A program made the position numbers and the translations under genes. Source: Lachnospiraceae bacterium UBA5902 (GTDB lineage: Bacteria > Bacillota > Clostridia > Lachnospirales > Lachnospiraceae). Taken from it: a DNA stretch of 37,576 nt. Location: NCBI GenBank assembly GCA_002431865.1, contig DJEI01000071.1, forward strand, positions 20,496 through 58,071, in the 5' to 3' direction. The notes under the pieces were generated by a model, which had not been told where the DNA came from, searched no databases, and was given only the letters and a program-made list of their open reading frames with translations. Positions within the stretch are counted from its first letter, which is position 1. Each line of letters begins with the position of its first letter. This document shows positions 33,753 through 37,576 of this stretch, in pieces.

Positions 33753-35096
33753 ATGACAAAAGTAATTACATACGGAACCTTTGACTTATTTCACGAAGGA
33801 CATTATCGGTTATTGCAGCGTGCAAAAGCGTTGGGGGACTATTTGATTGTTGGTGTGACAACCGAGGAATATGATAAGACAAGAGGAAAATTAAATGTAG
33901 TTGATTCTTTGGTGACGCGAATCGAGAATGTGCGGAAATCCGGGTTTGCGGATGAGATTATTATAGAAGAGTCAGGCGGTCAGAAGTTTACGGATATTAA
34001 GAAATATAATGTAGATATATTTACTGTTGGATCGGATTGGGTTGGATGCTTCGATTATTTAAAAGATTATTGTAAAGTTGTATATCTGGAACGTACAAAA
34101 GATATTTCCAGTACGATGCTTCGCCAGGAGAACAGTCATATCCAGAGAATCGGTATTGTCGGAACGGGACGGATTGCATCGCGGTTTATTGTAGAATCCA
34201 AGTTAGTCAGTGGTGTAAGTACGCAGGGAGTTTACAATCCGCACACGGAAAGTGCCAAGGCGTTTGCGGATCGATGGGAAATTAACTGGTATGAAAATAT
34301 GGAGCATTTTTATACAGATATTGATGTTGTTTATATTGCGACGCCGCATGAGACACATTACGCTTATATCAAAGATGCGCTGGAGCATGGGAAGCATGTG
34401 ATCTGTGAGAAGCCGATGGTTTTAAAACGGCAGCAGGCAGAGGAGCTTTTTGAACTTGCAAAAGAAAAGGGACTGATTCTATTTGAAGGGGTTAAGACAG
34501 CATACTGTCCGGGCTTTCATAAACTGCTTGGAATCGCTGCAAGTGGAAGTATTGGAGCAATCCGAAATATTGAAGCCTGCTTTACGAAGCTGGAGAAACC
34601 GGATACGAGAGAACTGACAGATACAAGCTATGGCGGAAGCTTCACGGAGTTAGGCAGTTATATTATGCTTCCGGTACTAAAGCTATTAGGCGAGGGATAT
34701 ACAGATTATCGTTTTGAGAGCCTGCGTGGCGAGAATGGATTGGATGTATTTACGAAGTTAAGCTTTACCTATCCGCATGCATTGGCGACACTCACATGTG
34801 GTCTGGGTGTAAAGTCGGAAGGACGGCTGTTGATCTCCGGAACCAGAGGATATATTGTGGCAGAGGCTCCGTGGTGGAAAACCTCGTACTTCGAGGTACA
34901 CTATGAGGATGCATCCAATGTACAGAAGTATTCGGATACTTATCTTGGAGATGGACTTCGCTATGAGATCAGTGATTTTCTGACGAAGCTCCGTGGGAAT
35001 GAAAGCAGCAATTTCAAGCTGACAGCAGAGGATTCTATCTTCATGGCAGATATGATGGAGAAGTTTCTGGTGGAACAGGGACGGAAAATAAAATAA
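33753..35096 (+). CDS. Cytidylyltransferase fused to Gfo/Idh/MocA oxidoreductase
   Basis: A 447-aa two-domain enzyme. Residues 1-127 are a glycerol-3-phosphate cytidylyltransferase (TagD) type domain: GTFDLFHEGH (8-17, with the HxGH motif) and ISSTMLR (118-124), equivalent to the TagD ISTTKIK motif. Residues 130-447 are a Gfo/Idh/MocA NAD(P)-dependent oxidoreductase: RIGIVGTGRIASRF (132-145) and CEKPM (218-222). The domains abut without a linker. ATG at 33753 follows AAGGAGAAGG. By analogy with the TarI/TarJ or Bcs1 CDP-ribitol synthases, though from different families, the fusion could reduce a sugar phosphate and activate it with CTP, giving a CDP-polyol for the large transferase upstream. 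Substrate unknown. Confidence 0.85.
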   Translation: MTKVITYGTFDLFHEGHYRLLQRAKALGDYLIVGVTTEEYDKTRGKLNVVDSLVTRIENVRKSGFADEIIIEESGGQKFTDIKKYNVDIFTVGSDWVGCFDYLKDYCKVVYLERTKDISSTMLRQENSHIQRIGIVGTGRIASRFIVESKLVSGVSTQGVYNPHTESAKAFADRWEINWYENMEHFYTDIDVVYIATPHETHYAYIKDALEHGKHVICEKPMVLKRQQAEELFELAKEKGLILFEGVKTAYCPGFHKLLGIAASGSIGAIRNIEACFTKLEKPDTRELTDTSYGGSFTELGSYIMLPVLKLLGEGYTDYRFESLRGENGLDVFTKLSFTYPHALATLTCGLGVKSEGRLLISGTRGYIVAEAPWWKTSYFEVHYEDASNVQKYSDTYLGDGLRYEISDFLTKLRGNESSNFKLTAEDSIFMADMMEKFLVEQGRKIK

Positions 35097-35130
35097 TTAG
35101 AATAAATATTTTTGATGTAAAATCGACGAT

Positions 35131-35229
35131 CAGGTGTAAACAATTTAAAAAAATATTATGGCACAGGTGCAAAAAACTTTTGAAATTATGTAGTAATTGG
35201 TGCAAATTTTCGACTGTTTCTTGGAGATA
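35131..35229 (+). repeat. Three degenerate 33-bp direct repeats
   Basis: CAGGTGTAAA (35131), CAGGTGCAAA (35164) and TTGGTGCAAA (35197) begin units at exact 33-base spacing. The remainder of each unit is AT-rich and only partly alike. The stretch lies between the oxidoreductase gene and the broken DUF4143 gene, and may be the scar of an insertion or a worn coding repeat. Confidence 0.35.
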
Positions 35230-35626
35230 TAGAGGTATGTTCTCGTATCAAAGTGGTATCAACGCAGCATCATTTATATCAAATGAGAGGGATAACACTT
35301 TGTCCGGAATTTTCTTTGAAAACTTTGTGGCGAACGAATTGATTGCAAAAGGACATAAATTGTATTACTGGCGAGGTAGAACATCTGCAGAACTTGAGTT
35401 TATTATTGAGTCAAATAATAAATTGTACCCGTTGGATGTAAAAAAAGGCAGAGGAACACTAAACTCCCTTGAAAAATTCTCAAACCATAATAAGTTTGAG
35501 TATGCGATTAAGGTTTCAAAAAATAACTATGGCTACAATTCTGAACAAAAGCTACTCACTGTGCCGTTCTACTTTATTCCGTTTGTAGCAGAAGACCTTG
35601 CAAACGGAACAATGAAAATAATATAG
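35180..35626 (+). pseudogene. C-terminal remnant of an AAA ATPase with DUF4143 domain
   Basis: Only the last ~130 codons of a DUF4143-type ATPase (normally about 400 aa) remain. From about 35237 the frame reads RGMFSYQSGINAASF, then GIFFENFVANELIAKGHKLYYWRG, AELEFIIESNN and YPLDVKKGRG, the end part of the DUF4143 domain. The N-terminal AAA domain with Walker motifs is absent, and 35097-35236 holds no in-frame match to it in any frame I read. There is no ribosome site at a workable distance before 35180 or 35237. Such ATPases are common, often horizontally moved genes in gut Firmicutes. It marks the end of the modification operon and probably an old insertion or deletion. Confidence 0.75.
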
Positions 35627-35677
35627 TTGAGAAGGTTTTGCAGAAAGAATAAGTAAGGGATTGTTGAGGAAAATGCA

Positions 35678-36415
35678 ATGAAGATATGGGCACATAGAGG
35701 CTGTAGTCAAAACTACCCAGAGAATACGATGACGGCTTTTGAGAAGGCGTGTGCAATTCCGGGACTTGCGGGAATTGAGACGGATATCCAGTTGTCGAAG
35801 GATGGACATCTGATGGTTTTCCATGATGAACGGGTAGACCGCACAACAGATGGGACCGGATTTCTGCGGGACTATACATATGAGGAATTAAGGCATTTGC
35901 GCATTGATGCAGGAGATGGAAAGAATGAACGGATTCCGTGTATCGAGGAATTATTGGATCTGATAGAAGATCGAATCCGGGATGACGCGGAATTTAAGCT
36001 GAATATCGAATTGAAGAACTCTGTATATTCATATCCGGGGATGGAAGAGAAGATTGTGGACTTGATCCATAAAAGAGGATTGCAGAGGCATATCGTGTAT
36101 TCTACATTTTATGCAAAATCATTGGAGAAATTAGCAGGAATCGATCCCGAAGCAGAGCTTGGAATCTTGGATGTGCATGTATCCGATTGCTTGTATAAGA
36201 TCAAAGGAGGGTGTAAAGCGGTGGCAGTGCATCCGTTCTGGAGAGGCATTGACGTCCCGAAAGAGGAATTGGATGCAATTACAGTTCGTGCATGGATGTC
36301 CGGGCATCTGTATCCGGAGAAACCAACGGGAACAAGACTTGATTTTAAACCGTTAGAGGAACAGGGGATTACGGATATTATATTGAATGAACCGGAAGTG
36401 TATCTGGCAGTATAA
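35678..36415 (+). CDS. Glycerophosphodiester phosphodiesterase
   Basis: A 245-aa cytoplasmic enzyme that hydrolyses glycerophosphodiesters to glycerol-3-phosphate and an alcohol. The GDPD signature is complete: HRG (6-8), PENT (14-17), E34 and D36 for metal, and catalytic-type H49 in VFHDERVDRTTDGTG. The later strand pattern of the TIM barrel (FKLNIELKNS, GITDIILNEP) is present. No signal peptide. GAGGAAA serves as ribosome site. It is separated from the modification operon by the broken ATPase gene and has its own terminator, so a shared role (recycling glycerophosphate) is possible but not shown. Related enzymes ugpQ/glpQ. Confidence 0.93.
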   Translation: MKIWAHRGCSQNYPENTMTAFEKACAIPGLAGIETDIQLSKDGHLMVFHDERVDRTTDGTGFLRDYTYEELRHLRIDAGDGKNERIPCIEELLDLIEDRIRDDAEFKLNIELKNSVYSYPGMEEKIVDLIHKRGLQRHIVYSTFYAKSLEKLAGIDPEAELGILDVHVSDCLYKIKGGCKAVAVHPFWRGIDVPKEELDAITVRAWMSGHLYPEKPTGTRLDFKPLEEQGITDIILNEPEVYLAV

Positions 36416-36442
36416 ATTCAAAGTGTGAATTATATGTGATTT

Positions 36443-36473
36443 CAGGCTGTAAATTATTTACAGCCTGTTTTTT
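36443..36473 (+). terminator. Rho-independent terminator after the GDPD gene
   Basis: CAGGCTGTAAA (36443-36453) pairs perfectly with TTTACAGCCTG (36457-36467) around TTA, followed by six T. A classic terminator. Confidence 0.95.
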
Positions 36474-36630
36474 CTATGGTATGGTTATATTGTTGTCGAG
36501 AATCGTTGTTCTGGCGTAGTTCGGTAACAGTCTATTTAGTTTTTTGGTTATATCTTTTTTATCTATTTGTTTACCATTATTTTTTAGTCGCACAGTTATG
36601 TGTAAATCAATTTACGCAGGAGGGTCTTAT
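36474..36630 (+). other. Leader of the nuclease-family gene
   Basis: AT-rich spacer without a credible gene. A short palindrome, GTAAAT/ATTTAC (36602-36607, 36610-36615), stands directly before the ribosome site CAGGAGGG and could hide or expose it. I find no convincing promoter boxes. Confidence 0.5.
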
Positions 36631-37576
36631 ATGTTCCAAACAATTAAATTTTCTGATGTTGCAGCTGTAGAAGGATATATTGCGAAATATCCCGGGGCAA
36701 ATGCACTATACAAATCGTTTAAGCCAGAGGCAAAACGGTTTATACAAGAGTTCTTTTTGAGTAAACGAACGTTACCGCTTACATATGATCCGTTTTTTAA
36801 ACGGATTTTTAATCCGGATATTCATGCAGACCGGCTTTCCGGATTGATATCAGCGATTCTTGGACAAGAAGTTGTTGTGACGAATATATTATCCAGCGAA
36901 GATACGCTGGTAAAAGGGAATTCATTGATGATTATGGATATTGTTGTCCGGTTAGCAGATGGTTCTATCACAAATGTAGAGATACAAAAAATATCAGCCG
37001 CATTTCCTGCGGAACGTATGTCTTGTTATTCTGCGGATCTGTTATTGCGCCAATACGAACAAGTGAGAGCACGGATGAAGGACAATTTTACATACGGTTC
37101 CCTGAACAAGGTATATACGATAGTTATATTTGAAAATACGGATTGGGAAACGACAAGTGAGCCGGTATACCGGTCGTTTCATGCGGAGGCGATGTCAAAG
37201 ACATATTTGCATCATGGGAAAATAAATTTCAACACTGGGCTATCACTGGATTTTTTGCAGGAGTTCTTCCTGATTCCTCTTGACATCTTCAAGGAAGTTG
37301 GATATGGTAAAGATGATAGTGAGCTTACTGCATGGCTATCATTACTTGCAACCGATACATATGAGGAAGCAGAGGTTCTCTGTGGCAAATATCCTTGGAT
37401 GGAGCAGATTTTTCAGGAAATTTCCGAGTATGTCCATGAGCCAGAGGAGGTGTTAGGGATGTTTTCAGAAGCATTACAGGTGATGGATGATAATATGTTC
37501 CGCTATATGTCAGACAAACATGTTGCACTGGTTAAACAGCAACAGGCGGAAATAAAGAATCAGCAGGCGGAGATAA
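36631..37576 (+). CDS. PD-(D/E)XK nuclease family (Rpn/transposase-like) protein, partial
   Basis: An open frame of 315 codons from ATG at 36631 (behind AGGAGGG) that runs off the window without a stop. It belongs to the PD-(D/E)XK nuclease-like family often annotated as Rpn or PF12784 transposase. The core motif is D103-(x)13-E117-x-Q119 within MDIVVRLADGSITNVEIQK, and the start has the usual YDPFFKRIFN motif (about 52-61). The family is very numerous in Lachnospiraceae; Rpn proteins promote recombination, but most members are untested. The end visible here becomes a Gln/Ala/Glu repeat (QQQAEI, NQQAEI) with a 21-base DNA period, the start of a likely coiled coil. Confidence 0.85.
   Translation, partial: MFQTIKFSDVAAVEGYIAKYPGANALYKSFKPEAKRFIQEFFLSKRTLPLTYDPFFKRIFNPDIHADRLSGLISAILGQEVVVTNILSSEDTLVKGNSLMIMDIVVRLADGSITNVEIQKISAAFPAERMSCYSADLLLRQYEQVRARMKDNFTYGSLNKVYTIVIFENTDWETTSEPVYRSFHAEAMSKTYLHHGKINFNTGLSLDFLQEFFLIPLDIFKEVGYGKDDSELTAWLSLLATDTYEEAEVLCGKYPWMEQIFQEISEYVHEPEEVLGMFSEALQVMDDNMFRYMSDKHVALVKQQQAEIKNQQAEI

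Noticed and set aside
36476..36670. 64-codon hydrophobic frame after the GDPD terminator
   Set aside because: No ribosome site, begins within the terminator tail, and overlaps the well-supported nuclease-family gene.

Overview
The window looks like chromosomal DNA of a motile gut Firmicute, most likely Lachnospiraceae of the Roseburia/Agathobacter/Butyrivibrio type. The reasons are a Gram-positive lipobox, strong AGGAGG ribosome sites, the Bacillus/Clostridium gene order comF-yvyF-flgM-flgN-flgK-flgL-fliW-csrA-flagellin, sigma-28 promoters of the TAAA/TCCGATAT type, and family members (LicD/CDP-glycerol transferase proteins, Rpn-type nuclease) that are common in that family. Genus assignment is inference.

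Layout. 1-212: palindromic DNA and the metG leader. 213-3011: metG, a shared terminator, and a convergent lipoprotein. 3012-3437: a gene-poor gap with a 142-bp element bounded by perfect 20-bp inverted repeats. 3438-6241: a DivIVA-like coiled-coil protein with cysteines exactly every 11 residues, and a PAS/GAF sensor with no output domain. 6229-9340: a sigma-28 promoter, then an MreB/Mbl homologue, two rod/hook proteins (FlgF/FlgG, FlhO/FlhP type) and a FlgJ-like rod-binding protein. 9361-12872: recD2, comF and yvyF. 12930-19264: a terminator, a sigma-28 promoter, then flgM, flgN, two tandem flgK genes and an enlarged flgL. 19385-23557: fliW, csrA, flaG, fliD, fliS and a FliT-like chaperone. 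23577-24642: flagellin with its promoter and a long structured leader. 24666-35096: a probable flagellin-modification operon. 35097-37576: a DUF4143 gene remnant, a glycerophosphodiester phosphodiesterase, and a PD-(D/E)XK nuclease gene that runs off the end.

How the parts work together. The central block builds and regulates the distal flagellum: FlgM restrains sigma-28, FlgN/FliS/FliT-like proteins chaperone export, FlgK/FlgL/FliD form junction and cap, and FliW-CsrA controls flagellin translation. The sequence supports that last circuit directly. The flagellin leader carries two adjacent hairpins that each present AAGGA(C/G) in a six-base loop, the second holding the Shine-Dalgarno sequence. 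The flaG leader, just after csrA, carries a similar pair of CAAGGA motifs.

The most novel-looking part is the gene set after flagellin: a 90-aa orphan, a Maf/DUF115 flagellin glycosyltransferase, a GT-B glycosyltransferase, a 1775-aa LicD protein with two (CDP-glycerol-transferase-like plus beta-propeller) units, and a fusion of a TagD-like cytidylyltransferase with a Gfo/Idh/MocA oxidoreductase. No sialic-acid-like sugar synthesis genes are in the window. I infer a system that makes a CDP-activated polyol phosphate and attaches it to the flagellin glycan. This is a hypothesis from gene content and order.
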